64,000 nt of DNA from Tubulanus polymorphus. Taxonomy: Eukaryota; Nemertea; Palaeonemertea; Tubulaniformes; Tubulanidae. Position 1 is the stretch's first letter, and the number at the start of each line of letters is the position of its first letter. Where the stretch lies: assembly GCF_964204645.1 (NCBI RefSeq), contig NC_134036.1:5529600-5593599 (forward strand), given 5' to 3'. Below, in pieces: positions 22,006-35,569 of the stretch. The position numbers and the translations under genes were made by a program. The notes below the pieces were generated by a model. The model saw nothing but the letters and a program-made list of their open reading frames with translations, did not search any database and had not been told where the DNA came from.

Positions 22006-24011
22006 CGATATCGTATGCATCAATTTTTAGCAGCTGTGTTAGGAGTATTAAGCATTTTCCGATGTTTCCGAGTTGAATATACTAAGCATTTTAAACTATT
22101 ATCACATATTCTTCAATAGCCGTCTTCTAGATAAGAGTAATATCGTTCTCGAATCTTCGTATTCATCGAGACTGCGACGGTCGTCATTTGTAAATGAGTT
22201 GAATTTTACAAATAGCTGGCTTTATTGATAATGAGAAAAGTCGTCGCTATATAATCATAAAATCTAATGGAATCATATTGAATCAAAAAAGCCACTGTGA
22301 AGATCGTCGTAGTTATTTCACAGAGTAGTTGAAGTATTCGAAAACGAGAAATTCGCAGAAAACCAAGTTATTTTTGGTGATTTCGCGCAGCTTCTTAACG
22401 TTGTATTAGATTATGGCTGGAATATAACAAGGCTCTTTGAACCAGTGAATTCTATGTACACAGTCCATCCTATTTTAAAGCAGTTACTGAGAACAAAAAT
22501 AAAACCGTGGATCACTTGATATTTGTGTAGGAAGTCTCGTGCAGGCTTATGTTTGTGCGTCAAAGAAATGTTTCCGAGAATATCTTAACCGGGTATTTAT
22601 ATCATTAACATTGACATTTTCTTTGATAACGAAATCCAGTTCGAATCCGCAGCAATGAATTTTTAGTGCGAATGTGAAAAGTCGGTATCGCCGCTTTGTA
22701 ACTACTTGATTTCTTCGTTTTAGAGTCCATATTTCATAATCCTTTCATAAGTGTTAGGGAACTAACAGTAACATGCATTTCGAATAAACTTGTAAACTCT
22801 AAGCCTACATTTATTGAGAACATTAGAGAATACGGTACGATCATTTTTGCCAATTTTCAGAAACTTTTCGACGCTGCTTTGCAGCTATATTTCTTTTTTC
22901 ATTTCCTTTCCTCTATTCTACATAACTGCATGTTCGTGAAATCAATTGTGAATTCAATTTGGATTCTAAAACTGACAAGTTACTAATCACGATCTTTTCG
23001 CTCGCTATAGCTTCAACATTCTGAGAACCGCGATGTCGCTATAGAGGAAGAGTCAACGAAGAAGCAGTAAGTAGAAAACACTTTATACTCGTATGACATA
23101 ATCGTAACATGCGATACCGGTTCGAGTGCGTCTGAGTGATAGAGGGAATTTGAACAGATAAAACATCTGCATCACTTCACACAATTGTTATTGATTATGA
23201 ACTGTCACTCACTCTCCGGTTCTCTCCCTCCCTCTCTATTCCAACGGCAAACTCGTTCATATGCGTGAAGCAGAATTGTAGAATAGGAATAAACTTTACA
23301 TCGACTTCACTAATGCCCGAAATCTGAGATCCAAACAGTCGCGAAAGGTTTGATAATAATTCATGAATAATTTATTCTATTATCTATTTATACAATGTGC
23401 TCATTGGCTTTACGCCATATCTATTAATAGCAATAAACATTACATCGACTTTTCCAATGCCAGAGATTTGAAATCTACACAGTCGCGAAAGGTTTTAATA
23501 ATAATTCAATAATAATTTATTCTGCCTAAAATCAATATACAATATGCGCATTGGCTTAACATCATATATTAAGGGGAACAGCGAAACAGGAAATTAAATC
23601 GAGTTTTATTAAAAGCTTTGATAGTTCCAAATAATTCCCTTTATTACACAATATGTTTAACTGTCTATTTACCGCGGAAGGACATAACAGCCAACAGTAA
23701 GGAGCATGGATACATGATCGTCAACCAAAATGTAAATGCAATGCTATCAGAATTAACCTATTCAAAATATCCCCACAAAGCATTGTCGTGAAAAAAAGTA
23801 TTCTTGCAATTCCCATCAGCATTAGTCTAATAACACGCCCTTTTAACCGAAGACAAATTCTTTATCTAGTAAAGTCTGAGCCTCATATTTCAGAAAAGGA
23901 TTTTGTATCTTAAAGAATTCGTCAGTATTATGACTGTGTTGAGACTAGAAGATACACAATATCCGTGTAAGATGATAACGAGAGAAATCCCGCAACGAAT
24001 TCAGCAAAAAC
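22006..24011. other. Upstream region of C1
   Basis: No gene. Has the ATTTGTAAA/TTTACAAAT inverted repeat (near 22188-22214), the inverted promoter-like block (about 23107-23172) and a two-unit tandem repeat. From about 21800 onward it is closely similar to the B upstream regions. Confidence 0.5.
23282..23575. repeat. About 140-bp tandem repeat, two copies (C1 unit)
   Basis: Units start at 23282 and 23426. The middle unit present in B1, B2 and B3 is absent. Confidence 0.85.
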
Positions 24012-24653
24012 GTACGGTGGCTGATAAGGGCCAAACGCATTGATTTTTACACGACCTCGATTATAGAAAAATGCAAAACGAAACCTATAGAGCAAAAACG
24101 AATTTTTCTATTTTGCTACCGCCCAAAAACGAACTTTTCGTTTTTGCTAGGGCGCAAAAACGAAATATTATAGCGCAAAAACGAAAACATTCGTTTTTGC
24201 TTTATGATTTTTCGTATTTGCTCCATAACATTCGTTTTTGCGCCCTAGCAAAAACGAATTTTCGTATTTGTTCTATTGAATTATTTTTCATATGACCTTG
24301 ATTATAGAAAAATGCAAAATGAAAATCCATAAAGCAAAAATGGTTCGTTTTTGCCGGACTTTACTTCGCAAAAACGAAAAATCATTGAGCAAAAGCGAAT
24401 ATTTTCGTTTTTGCTCCATAACATTTCCTTTACGCGCGGTAGCGAAACGAAAGTTTGTTTTTGCTACGGTGCAAAAACGAATTTTATGGCGCAAAAACAT
24501 GAAATCATAATATTTCGTTTTGTGGGGTAAAATAAATGCTTGGACCCTAGCTAAGCGAAGAGCTCGTTTTTGCTCTATAAGTTTCGTTTTGTGTTTTTCT
24601 ATAATCGAGGTCGTGTGAAAATTATTGTATTTGGCACTTATCAGCCACCATAC
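24012..24653. mobile_element. Complete foldback element downstream of MT2
   Basis: Same element as at 16339, 642 bp, ends GTACGGTGG and CCACCATAC. It sits at the same place relative to the MT gene. Confidence 0.82.
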
Positions 24654-25720
24654 TATTAGCCATCATCAGGCGTACGTTATGTGATTTTCCGGTCGATCTC
24701 TTACTCCTTCAACCAAAAAAAAAAAAACAAAAACAAAGGAAAGTTAGTCAAAAGACAAATTATCTTTTTATGACACCAAACGAATTAGGTACACTGACTT
24801 CAATTATGGACGAGAGACCATCGCTTGTAATACGATTAAGCTACTGCATACTTTAATTCAGGGTTGTAATCTCGAATAATAACAAACCTATAATAAGGCC
24901 TAATACTCCTTGACAAGTGACACAGTAAACATACGACATACGGTTGTTTCTAATTTCAAAATTGATTAGGTCAATCTTTTACGACTTAATTCAGAGTTTT
25001 ATTAAGTTACTTTTTTCCTCAAGCTAAGCTCGACTAAGGTCGACTCACGACCCGATTATCTCGTCGTGAGATAAGAGCGGTTTTTAAAACGTGACCGCCG
25101 GTTACCGATCAAAAATCGTTGCATCGTCGTAATAGCGCTCAGGTCGTCTACGACCCGATCGTCGCAGGCTTGCTCTGTCGCTGATTTGCTACGATGGTTT
25201 GATCGGGTCGTGTAAAAGCAGAACTGGTTCTATCCTCGCGATTCGGCTTATACGACTGGTCTGCGATCAATTCGTCGCGAAGCGCACGGTTCCCGATGAA
25301 AATATGGCAGGTCCTTCAGACGAGATGATCGGGTCGCAAGTCGACCTGAGCTTAGCTTTCTTCTACATACGATTAATCCTGCCATCCAGCAAAATATGAA
25401 CGCATGTATTATGCGTTTTTTTGTACGTTTGACGTTTGTACCGCTATGACCGTCAGCATTTAGCCTTTGAGTTTGTCAAATGAATTTCAAGTAAAATGAC
25501 GCGAATCATGATTAATAAGTAGACTGAGACAACCTAAGGGGTCCACTAATGCTAAGCATATCGGTCAGAGTGAGCTGAAAATCAGTGATCCTACACGAGA
25601 CACGTGGAGTTATACACATTGATATAAGTCGGGAATTATGAGCGGAAGATATCATTTAAAAGATAGATCCATATGATCACCGCGTACTTCACGATATATT
25701 TCCAATAAATATGTTTATCG
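24654..25720. other. 3' flank of MT2
   Basis: No gene; same content as 16980-18043. Confidence 0.5.
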
Positions 25721-27528
25721 CTAAGATATGATTTGCAGGTGGACCACAACAGCGGAAGCTGCCATGTGTAACGTGCCATTTTCATCGACTGGAACTTTTC
25801 CCATATAAACACCGAGCGCGTCGTCCATGAACTCGGCTAGTTTCGATTCGGGAATTCGTTTTACGTGCGGTAAAATTGCGCCGAACCATTCTGAAAAAAA
25901 TAACACGATATGTAATAATAGTACAACGTTCTTTGTTTCGCTATCATCGAAGTATGGTTAAAATCATTGTCACGGTCCAAATAAGGCCCGGAACAATTAA
26001 CTCGAGCTTGATTCGTTCCAATTCGCGGCCCGGACCAAATCGTCTCCGTGTGACCGCGCCTGAAGTCTCGCGACGCCAACGGGTCCGGAAAACAAATGAG
26101 GGAGGATGTTTTCAGTTATGGTTCACTAACGTTTTGCAGATTCGCGATCGGAAAATGTGTAATCACGAGTTGTGATTTCACAACGTTTAACAGCGAACCC
26201 CAATGATTCAGCCATTCGGCGATATCCACTGACTATATCCGGAGACCTCCATTCACTGTATTCCTCCCAGCTCGGCTCCAACGACCAGTCCGGTGTAAAT
26301 CCCTACAGAAAAATAACTCGTCATTAGATCTGACTATGAAATTAAAAACCTTTCAAAAATGAATGTCCTTATAAGGTAATGCATCATTCGAAAGATAAAA
26401 TTGCTCTATCAACATTTTTTATAGCATATTTAAATCGTAAATCGGTCGAACGGTTAAGCTGCTAGCTTTGGAGAGAACCGTCATTATCAACATAATCTGC
26501 ACTCAGATGGTTACAACATTTCACACTGATGAATGAGTCATACCTGGAAATACGGAGACCATTTTTCCAATTTGTCTACATCGCACATGTGAACCATCAT
26601 TGATGACGTAATCAGCACGAGGACGACTTCCCCGTTAACGGAGAGTAGACGTTTTATATTTTCCAAGTTCTTATATTGATTCGGAGTCCAGTGAAGAACC
26701 ATGAACGACGTGACCAAGTCGAATTTCCGTCGCCAGTCCGCTCCGTACGAGTCGGGATCGGTCAAGTCGGCGACCAGGTATTCGATTTTAGGATTCGGAT
26801 TTTTCGAACGGGCGAAATCGACCATAGATTCGTACTGGAATGCGATAGTAAAACAAACTATATAGATAAATAAACGCGATGTTTTTTTTCAATCCAGAAT
26901 CAAATTCATTTTTCATTCATTGCTCGCGCATTTAGCAGGTCGGCCATTTTATGGTACCGCAAACATATAGCAAACATGCACACAAATTTTACCTCCCGTA
27001 TAGAGACCACGGTGGGATCCCGGTTTGGCCATTGGCCGAAATCCCTGAGTTAGCTGATGTTTCCTTGTTACAACCAAAAGATTAATTTTTTGAATCGGAG
27101 AAATATCTAGGCCCGAAATATTACAATCCATTTATTTGAATGAGGTAAGGCAAAGTGATACAATATAGCACTCTAGCTGAATTCCCTGCGTTTAGCAGGT
27201 TTTGGTTTGTCAAATTTGTCAAACCTGTGTCAATGCTGATTGGGCTAACGAAGGGTAACCTCTGAGCTGATGAACGATGCAGCTATGATATAACCCCCCC
27301 CCCCCTCTGACCAACAAAGCAGACTGTATTTACCTTATCAAAAGCGGTAAGATGTTCGACGTTGTCCAATTTACTCAGTATGGTATTAGTGACTTCACCG
27401 CTACCGCAGCCTATATCCAATACATTACTGTAACCACCCGGCTTGAAATCAATGGTCGATAAAATATTAGCGGCCCAATTTCTGTTGCCGTCGCTAGCAT
27501 TCGAATAAAGTTCCGCGTTCGGATTCAT
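25721..27528 (-). CDS. MT2: JHAMT-like SAM-dependent methyltransferase, four exons
   Basis: Exons 27334..27528, 26544..26834, 26131..26302 and 25721..25890; 275 residues, all splice sites and motifs intact. It has Ile22 (Val in MT1 and MT3), Gly250 and Gly258. The exon-3 donor is GTTAGT. A poly-G run (plus-strand C run at about 27295-27305) lies just inside intron 1; its length differs in every copy. Confidence 0.88.
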
Positions 27529-28841
27529 TCTGTATCTTCCGCAAGCAAGAACTTTAGATTGAATTAGATCGAGCGAAAATGTTCGAGATCTCGCGGAAGT
27601 GAAGAACAGAACCGCGATTACGAGTAAGAGTTTATGCGGGCGGTTTTGTGATTTTTTACGTTTTCTATAGAGAGCCGCTTTCAAAACTGATAGCGGCGAT
27701 ATAACGTAAGTTTCTATTGCGGTCAGGGAATAAAAAGTAGCGTTTGAATCGAAATGTCAACATAACTCTATTGATTTCCTTTCAAGAGGAAAACCATTCT
27801 TTAGAGATTTATTCGGCGTTATTAGGTAAAAAAAAAACATGACTGATATAATCTCGGAATTGGGACGAGCAAACGTATAAGACGAAGAATCGATTTTATC
27901 GATTAGAATATAGGTCAATAAATGTCTAGACTAATTCTTGAACGTCTAGCAACGTGAAAATATTATCACTATATCGCTATAAGCACGCGTCGGTGTGAAC
28001 CGATGTACCCCTCTGGATTTGCATACGCGAAACACTACTTGCTCCTCGAAATCTAAAAAGAATGACAGTTATAGAAACTACAAAAGAATACTGACGTTTT
28101 GACTCAATTCTATGCGAAAAAAAACTAGTCCTACCGTCGGTGTTTTACTCCGTAATCGAGGGATTTAATTTTCAATCGAATTATAGAAATTCGATTTAAT
28201 TTCGATGCGCTTATAACGATGACGTAGTACACAGCGACTCACACAGAACCCGCAGACAACGCGGACTGGACATCGATGTGTGTAAACATTATTGTAACGG
28301 TTTTTAAGGCGACACAAATAGGACGCGAACAAAACGAATGCACGCCTATTTGAACAGAGCTTACATTATGCAAACTAATGCAAATCCAGTAGAATAGATG
28401 AGGCGATAATATGCGTCAGCTCGAAATCTGTTCTCGGTAAATACATTTCATATGCGTCAGCTCGAAAATATTCATCTTTTTCCTGCATTCGCACTGGTCG
28501 GCCGTACTTTCTCGAAAACCTTTCTATTTTCCTTGTAAAAGACATAAAATCCGTTTATAGTTCTTTTTCGTTCTATTGTGTATCTTAAAGTCTCTTATGA
28601 TGTCGATTTGAAAATAGACTTCTTGAAGTAAATACTTGACTTTCTATAAACCTCGTCTCGAATTGATAGAATTACAATTTCATTAAAAATTTAGATTTCT
28701 CCTATAAAAGGGGGCGCATCGATCTATCTCGATCTATCCAAAAATGGGAGAAACGGAACGATAAAAAGATGTTAAACATTTGTCTTTTGTTTTTATTTGA
28801 AGTAACCAGGATTAAACCAGATAGATTGGTGTATCGATTTT
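27529..28841. other. Intergenic: 5' flank of MT2 and 3' flank of A2
   Basis: No gene. Closely similar to 583-1930, with two ATGCGTCAGCTCGAAA boxes (about 28410 and 28452). Confidence 0.55.
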
Positions 28842-30374
28842 TTATGAGTTCAAAAAAAAGTCGAATAAGTACGTTGAACACATATAGATACAATGCGCAT
28901 ACAAACAGTTTCTCTTGCATACTCTGTACTTAGGCTCATCCCGACGAAGATGAGAGCAGTCTGAATTGCAAACTAAGTTGCACCCCAAACACATATGTTG
29001 CATCGCAAATGAATAACCAGTGACCATCAGCAAAACTAAAACTACCACATACTGAAAATAAAGGAAATCATCAAGCGATGTACGTTTTCTGAGAACATTG
29101 TTTATCCAAAAAAAAAACTCGATTGTTAACATGTTTCAATTCATAAAAAGGATGCAGAAACGGAAGAGTGCCGATGCGAGGAGAGGAGTCCACTCTGGCC
29201 TGGTGGGCACAAAGTCATGAGGATTCTACCCGTAGTAGATGATCATCCACCAGATGTATCACTTATGTACAGCAGATAATCAATTGCTGCGGCAACGACG
29301 GCTTTAACTCACGGCGAAATAGGATTCACCAGGTGTCGCTGGCAGAACATCGATGACAGGATAAAGCAGATTTCGAAATTCATGTTTGGCGATCAAGAGC
29401 TAGAGGCCTAGTTGAGGATTATGTATTGCTTGGAGTGAAATTTAACTGGACTGGTAGCTTTACAAAATCAAGAAAATACCCTTATGATAAAGCAACGAGA
29501 GTTATGTTTTCGATCGTTCAAAAAGGCAGGCGCTTCAAACTTCATGTAGATATTGTGTTCAAGCTATTTGATATGTGTGTCCTATCGCTATGTATGGATG
29601 CGAGGTTTGGGGGTTATGAAAATCTTGATTTATTAGAGAATCTCCACACCATATTTGGACACAACAATTTATGGCGAACAGTAGGACCTTCTCAAGTCGA
29701 ATAAAACACACTCTTCGTGATCAACACCTTCGAAATACCGTTTCAAAAGTAGATGCTAATCCGATATACATTAATTTTATGCAATACAAAAATGATATTG
29801 AATTAGAAAGGTATATTAGTGAACTTGACGAGGATTTAGTAATGATTCTATTAAAATTAAGATTTAGGTCTAATCTCATGCCTGTAAATAAATTATCAAA
29901 CCTTCCGTTAGATAGAGATGATTGATTATGTTCGGCTTGCGATGTTTTTGGTGATGAATTGCGTTTTATTTTTAACTGCAACCCACTGAATGAAATGCGT
30001 GAAAATATTTTGAATTTGAACTCTTGGTATTCTAAAAAAAATCCTACAATCCACTTTGCAAAATTCATCAAAAAAAGGCTTAGATGTATATAGATCTCCC
30101 CCCCCCCCCAATAATAAGTATATCGTAAATAGAGTATGAATATATTATCAATAATTGTGTTATATTTTGAAGACAAGTTTATATTCTCTGTTAATTGTAA
30201 ATATTGTATACTTTGTATAAGTCTCCATCCATGTACCATAGAAATGGTACATGGAGGGTGAATAAAATCCTAATCCTAATCCTAATCATAATCCTTGCTG
30301 TGGAAATAGAGGACTCGACGACAGTTTTACAAACAAGAACTATCAAAACGTTAATGCATTACCTTTGAAGACAT
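28842..30374 (-). CDS. Peptide A2: diverged family A peptide
   Basis: Exons 30363..30374 and 28842..29051 (210 nt), 73 residues. The signal core is YVVVLVLLMVTGYSFA. The cysteine spacing is exactly that of A1, but the mature N-terminal half differs strongly: MCLGCNLVCNSDCSHLRRDE replaces MCFLCNEGCKRDCPHLRWDD, three residues are added before the first cysteine, and the C-terminal tail also differs. The centre, PKYRVCKRNCLYA, is unchanged. The flanking and intron sequences are nearly identical to A1, so change is concentrated in the coding part. Confidence 0.78.
29352..30293 (+). mobile_element. LINE 3' fragment in the A2 intron
   Basis: Same truncated fragment at the same place as in A1, sharing the extra CC that breaks the RT frame near the start. 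It additionally lacks a few bases at the APIAMYG motif (TGTGTCCTATCG), so the frame is further disrupted. The tail of CCTAAT repeats is intact. Confidence 0.8.
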
Positions 30375-30560
30375 TTTCCGCGAGTACGTGTACAACGATG
30401 CGACCAGACGATAGCAATTTATACAGCGAGAAATAATATTCGATTAAACTATTTAAATAATGCAGACGTTTCAATTGGGTTCAATTCTCTTTGTCTCTAT
30501 CACTCAGACGCACTAGAATCGGTATCGTATATCACCATCGCCCGATATCATATGTATTGC
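30375..30560 (-). promoter_or_regulatory. Promoter of peptide A2
   Basis: TATAAA on the minus strand at plus 30418-30423, 44 nt upstream of the ATG, followed by the conserved upstream block. Confidence 0.6.
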
Positions 30561-30638
30561 AGTTTAGCAGCTGTGTTAGGAGTGTTAAGAATTTTTCTTT
30601 GTTTTCGATTTAGAAATACTAAACAATTTAAACTATAA

Positions 30639-31634
30639 TCTCTTTGCATGCAACTTTGTTAAATTTTCAGATCTCAGAATTCTCTGATTTGTTCTTAACT
30701 ACTTTCAGTACATGATAATAAAGCAATTATGAGGGCTTTATACTAACAGGGACATAGTAAAACTATATATTTTCTGTTTCAGAACAACCTATTCTATCTA
30801 AAAATCTATACTTTTCAAAAATTTTGCTGTCTGGGGTAAGATGAGGGACCCCAGAAGGCCCCACCCAGGGTGTGGTTGTACTAAATAAGCCTGTTTTTTT
30901 TACAGTAATTAGCCAAGGAAAAAAAGAGATCAGAGAGAAACTGATTATAATTCTCCATTTTATCCAAGCTAGGGCCGTTGTTGATCACTGGGAAAAGTTT
31001 TGGGGTCCTTGGGTCATTATGATGGTCAATATCTCAAGGTCAACGAAAGGTCAAAAAATCAAATTTTAAAAAATTATTTTTTAATTTCAGTCAATATGTC
31101 TTCTCTAGTATCCTCTATTGCTGAGTATCCTCTCATGAGCTGAAATAAAGTATTCCTCGAGGTGTCTCCGAATATTAGGGGGTCTTTGTGACCCCCTAAA
31201 TTCCCAGAGGGGTCACCCTAAATTCCCAGAGGGGTCAAAATGACAGAAAATCTACAAAAAGTCAGTGTAATTTGAATGACATACTTCACTGATGCGACTA
31301 CGCCGGCCAAAAATAAACACTGATAAGAGTTAGAATGATACAGTGTATGTAGTGCTACTGTGAAAATCTATCTATGTCAGGTATGCGCCGTGTCTAAACG
31401 CTCTGTCATAGGCCTATGTGCTGTATACACAGCTGGTGCTTGTATGGATATAGGAACAGCTTCAGTGTGTTGCCAAGGCCTCCGCGTGATAACAGACATA
31501 ACATGAAGTACAGAGCTCGATGTATATTCCATCTATAGGGCCATAGCAACACTACCCGTTATGTGATGTAACGTCACGCACATTTCAAAGGTTTGACGAC
31601 CGTTACTTCCGGTCACCCCCAGCATGCGTAGAGA
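30639..31634. mobile_element. 996-bp non-autonomous DNA transposon upstream of A2
   Basis: This insertion interrupts sequence that is continuous at A1 and A3 (AAACTATAAGTATAGATTC). It is flanked by a 3-bp TAA direct repeat (30636-30638 and 31635-31637). Its ends are 13-bp imperfect inverted repeats, TCTCTTTGCATGC and the complement of GCATGCGTAGAGA (11 of 13 match). A TAA target duplication is typical of PIF/Harbinger elements, so that superfamily is a reasonable guess. Inside there is no transposase frame, but a 19-bp direct repeat (TAAATTCCCAGAGGGGTCA) lies near 31197-31236. Confidence 0.75.
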
Positions 31635-31637
31635 TAA

Positions 31638-33048
31638 GTATAGATTCTAAAGATACGTCTTCTAGATAAGAGTGATGTAGTTCTCAAACCTACGAATTCA
31701 TCGAAATTGCGATGGTCGTCATTTGTAAATGAGTTGAATTTTACAAATCGCTGGCTTCATTGAGAATGAGAAAAGTCGTCATTACTATATAATCATAATC
31801 TAATGGAATCATTTCGAATCGCGAAAGCCATAGTAAACTAGAGAGTCGTCATGGACACTTAACATTATTTTACAGAATGAATCGTTGACATAATCGAAAA
31901 CGATAAATTCGCAGAAAACCCAGTTATTTGTCTGATGATTTTTCTTTTCTTTCCCTTTTTCAGCATGCGAGGATCCATAAAGTGTATATACATTCGTCTA
32001 ACAGCTTGTCATCGTAATTAAACTCTTGCAGAAATAAAACCGATGCCCTCGAAGCAAAACATCATATGTACATACAGCTCATCCTATTTTTACGTAGTAC
32101 CGGTAACTTACAGAGAACACCGTCAAGAAATAAAGAACTGCCGTGGATCACTTGACATTTGTGTAGATTCTCGTGTACGGTTACGTTGTAACGTCATTTT
32201 CATGTCAAAGAAATGTCCAAACCAGGTATCTATTTCAGAAACATTCTCGATTTACTCTGATTATGAAATCCAGTTCGAAAACCGCAGCAATGAATTTTTA
32301 GTTCGAATGTGAACAGGAGCGGGAACTCGATTAATCGCTGCTTTGCAACTACTAGATTTCAGTCTTCGTTTTTGAGTCCATATTTCATTTTCCTTCCATT
32401 AGTGGAACTAGCAGTATCAAATACAATTGTTTTAAATCTAAGCCTATATTCATTGAGAACATTACAGAATACCATATCTTAAGCCAGTCTGTAGAAACCC
32501 TTTGATGCTGTTTTGCAGCTATATTTGTTTTCCCCATTCATTTCCTTTTTTACATTACTGCCTATCGCTTCTGCATTCTGAGAACTGCGATGTCACTATA
32601 GACGAAGGGTGAACGAATACTTTGTAAAAACCGCTTAAAACTCCTATTATTTCTGCAAAATTAATAATACTCACTTTTCACAGCTGATTAATTTCACTGC
32701 TTATGATAACATTTGACGGTAACATACGATACCGGTTCGAGTACGTATGAGTGATAGAGGGTGTTTGAAGAGCTAAAACATCTGCATCAATTCAAAATTT
32801 GTATTGATTATGAACAATCACTCGGTCTCGGGCTCTCTCCCTTCCTATTCAACCTGCCAACGTGTTGATATGCGTGAAGTAGAATAGAAATATACATCAC
32901 ATCGACTGCACCAATGCGAGAAATCTACGGAAGAACATACTAACATACTTACATACTTACCCTGGTGTCGTGCTAATCGATTCAATTAGTCGTTTAGTTG
33001 AGCTATTCGATACGCAGGTAATCGTACAAAAATCTAATTAAAGCGATC
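31638..33048. other. Upstream region of A2
   Basis: No gene. Matches 3726-5136 beside A1, including the ATTTGTAAA/TTTACAAAT inverted repeat and the inverted promoter-like block (about 32721-32790). An 89-codon plus-strand frame at 32043-32312 is open here but broken in the A1 and A3 copies, so it is not called. Confidence 0.5.
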
Positions 33049-33167
33049 TCACCACTACCGCAGCCTATATCCAATACATTCCTGTAACCAATGGTCGATA
33101 AAACTTTAGCGGCCCAACTTCTCGTGCCAGCGCTAGCATTCGAAATAAGTTCCGCGTTCGGATTCAT
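33049..33167 (-). pseudogene. Relic of methyltransferase exon 1 between A2 and B3
   Basis: Same relic as at 5137-5270, with about 14 bp deleted before the FKPGGY region and a shifted base in the YSNAS region (CGAAATAAG for CGAATAAAG). No reading frame survives. Confidence 0.75.
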
Positions 33168-33265
33168 TCCGGTGCTTTCTTATTCGTGCGCGAACGTATT
33201 GCTAAGATTGCGCGAATTGTTTCGAAATCTTGCAGTATTGAAAAAAATGAACTATCAACGCGTTC

Positions 33266-33600
33266 ATACGTTTGGAGAAATGGTTCTCCGATTCTCAAGA
33301 TCTCGGCTCAATAGCGTTTGCAAAGTCCACAGAATTCTATTCAACCACGTGTACGTGTACAATATCGTCCAATAATGTAACATCGTAATGAAAATAAATT
33401 TCAATTTCAATTTCAATTTTACAACGGTGCGACCAGACGATTTATATAGAGAGAAATGGATATTTAATCAAACTGTTGAAATAATGCGGCTGATTCGATT
33501 GGTTTCAATTCTCTTTAGCTCTATTACTTAGACGTACTCAAATCGGTATCGTGCATCATATGTGCTAGGAGCATTAACAGTTTTGTTTGTTTCCAAGTTA
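33266..33600 (-). pseudogene. Relic of a peptide-gene exon 1 and promoter between A2 and B3
   Basis: Counterpart of 5371-5690; start codon and donor are likewise lost. Confidence 0.55.
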
Positions 33601-35569
33601 TAAATACGAAATCGTTTAAACTATCATAATAAATTCCTAATCATACGTCTACTAAAGCGGCATAATTCTGGAATCTCTGAAACCGTCGAGACTGAGACGG
33701 TCGTCATTAAGTAATTGATTCCTCGTTTACAAAATTGTTGAAGTTTTGAGAATTGAACGACTGAGTGATAGAAGGAACATCTGTGTAATTTCATCATTTT
33801 AACTAAAATATAAAGTCTCCGCTCGAGAAAGGGCTGACTTTTATAGACACATTTGTTTACGTACATGTCGGAATTTCAAACGTTGTAAACATTTCAACTA
33901 AAACGCGCCATAGCCTTACAAAGGCTTACAGGATATACACGAAAGTATCAAAGTCGTTACATGTTACTCATGGCAGACATGTTTAGGGTAATGGTACTAA
34001 TCTGCTGGTTTTAGTAGTAGGAGCTCCCATATGTTTAAATTCATTAGGTTCTGTTTTGCGCAATTATTCATCAACTTTTTGCGTACATTCTCGAGGCAGG
34101 CAGAGTTAAAAACCGATTCGCATAGATCCTCCAACAGCCTCTGGGGTGTTTTCTCTTTTCATGGAAATGGAAGATTATTGTTAGACATCGGCTGTATCGT
34201 CGAGGGAAATACGCCAACACGAGACTTATGTCGTCAAAACGAGAATAATGTCGTGAAAATGAGAATTAAGTCGTCAAACCGAGATTAAACTCGTCAAGTC
34301 AAGAATAATGTCTTCAAAACGAGAATAAAGTCGTTTAAATCGAGAATAACCTCGTCAAAACGACAAAAAGTCACAAACAAAAACAAATTAGATGCTGCTT
34401 CTACGGCGTTAGAAGCATCATTGGTTATAATATCGTCAAGAGCCCTCTCGTCGAGGGGGCCCAAAGATGAAACAGACATAGAGATGCTCAAGGTTATCAC
34501 CTGCCACAATGATTTAGTCACGATCCATCGTGGTTAGTAATTCGGTCACAATAAAAGGGTTTAATACGCTTCGTGAAATCGATCCACGATCAGTAAAAGT
34601 AATACGTTCAAATATCATTTACTGCACACAATCTGATAGAAATTACTGCCTTTACCTTTTGATTATCTTCAATTTCTGTCGTTGTCCCGATAGGCCTCTC
34701 GTACTGTACAGCGCATTGCTATATTTTTCTTTTTTTTCGATTGGTACCTGTATAAAGCAAAATAATATGATCTTAAAAATATATGTGTGGTATTGGTTAC
34801 GCTGAACATCCAAAATCATGGTCTCATTTTTGAATTTAAAAGTCAAGTTAAATCCTATCTTATAAATTTAAATTACAATAAATAAGAGAGTTTAGCAGTT
34901 TCGAGAAAGACGGATTGATTTGGATTTAACTCGATGAAAATCGACTGGTTTTTTTACTTCAGCATTTTTCTAACAGCGTTACAACCGGGTTCTTTTCTGG
35001 TTCTCACAAAAAATTATCATATCCTAAACCGATTTGAGATCAACGGAATCGATGAATAAATCCAATCGATTCCTTTTTAGGTAGACCTTTTTGGTGAAAC
35101 TGGACCCAGAGTGTACATTCAGCTCATCCCCGTGACGTTCGAACTCGAACGCGATTAACTAGTTATCTGTTTTCGTCAATAATTTCTTGATCAAATGCGT
35201 CAGCTCGAAAATATGCATATTTTATTCTGCATTCTCACTGGTCGGTAGTACTTGAAGTACCTTTGTATTTTTCTTTCTAAAATACATACAATCAGTGTAT
35301 AGTTCTGTCCCATTGCATTGTTTAATTTTATAGTCTCTTATGATGTCTAATTGAAAATACTTATATTAAAAATCAGTAAAACACTTGACTTTGTATACCC
35401 CTCGTGTCGACACGTGGAATAATTCCATTTCAATTTCAATTACTCTGACAAAACGGGGCCATCGATCTATTTCCCTTCACCGAGGAATCATAATCGTTCG
35501 CGTCGAATAGAAAAAAAACAAAAATCGAGAAACGAAACGAAACGAAACAAAACGAGACGAAAATAGATG
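33601..35569. other. Region between the relic unit and B3
   Basis: No gene. Same order as 5691-7693, with a 21-bp minisatellite and the peptide 3' flank. A short deletion near 34888 removes ACTGGGTGCAGTCCAC relative to the B1 unit. Confidence 0.5.
34219..34364. repeat. 21-bp minisatellite before B3
   Basis: Same array and unit number as before B1. Confidence 0.85.
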
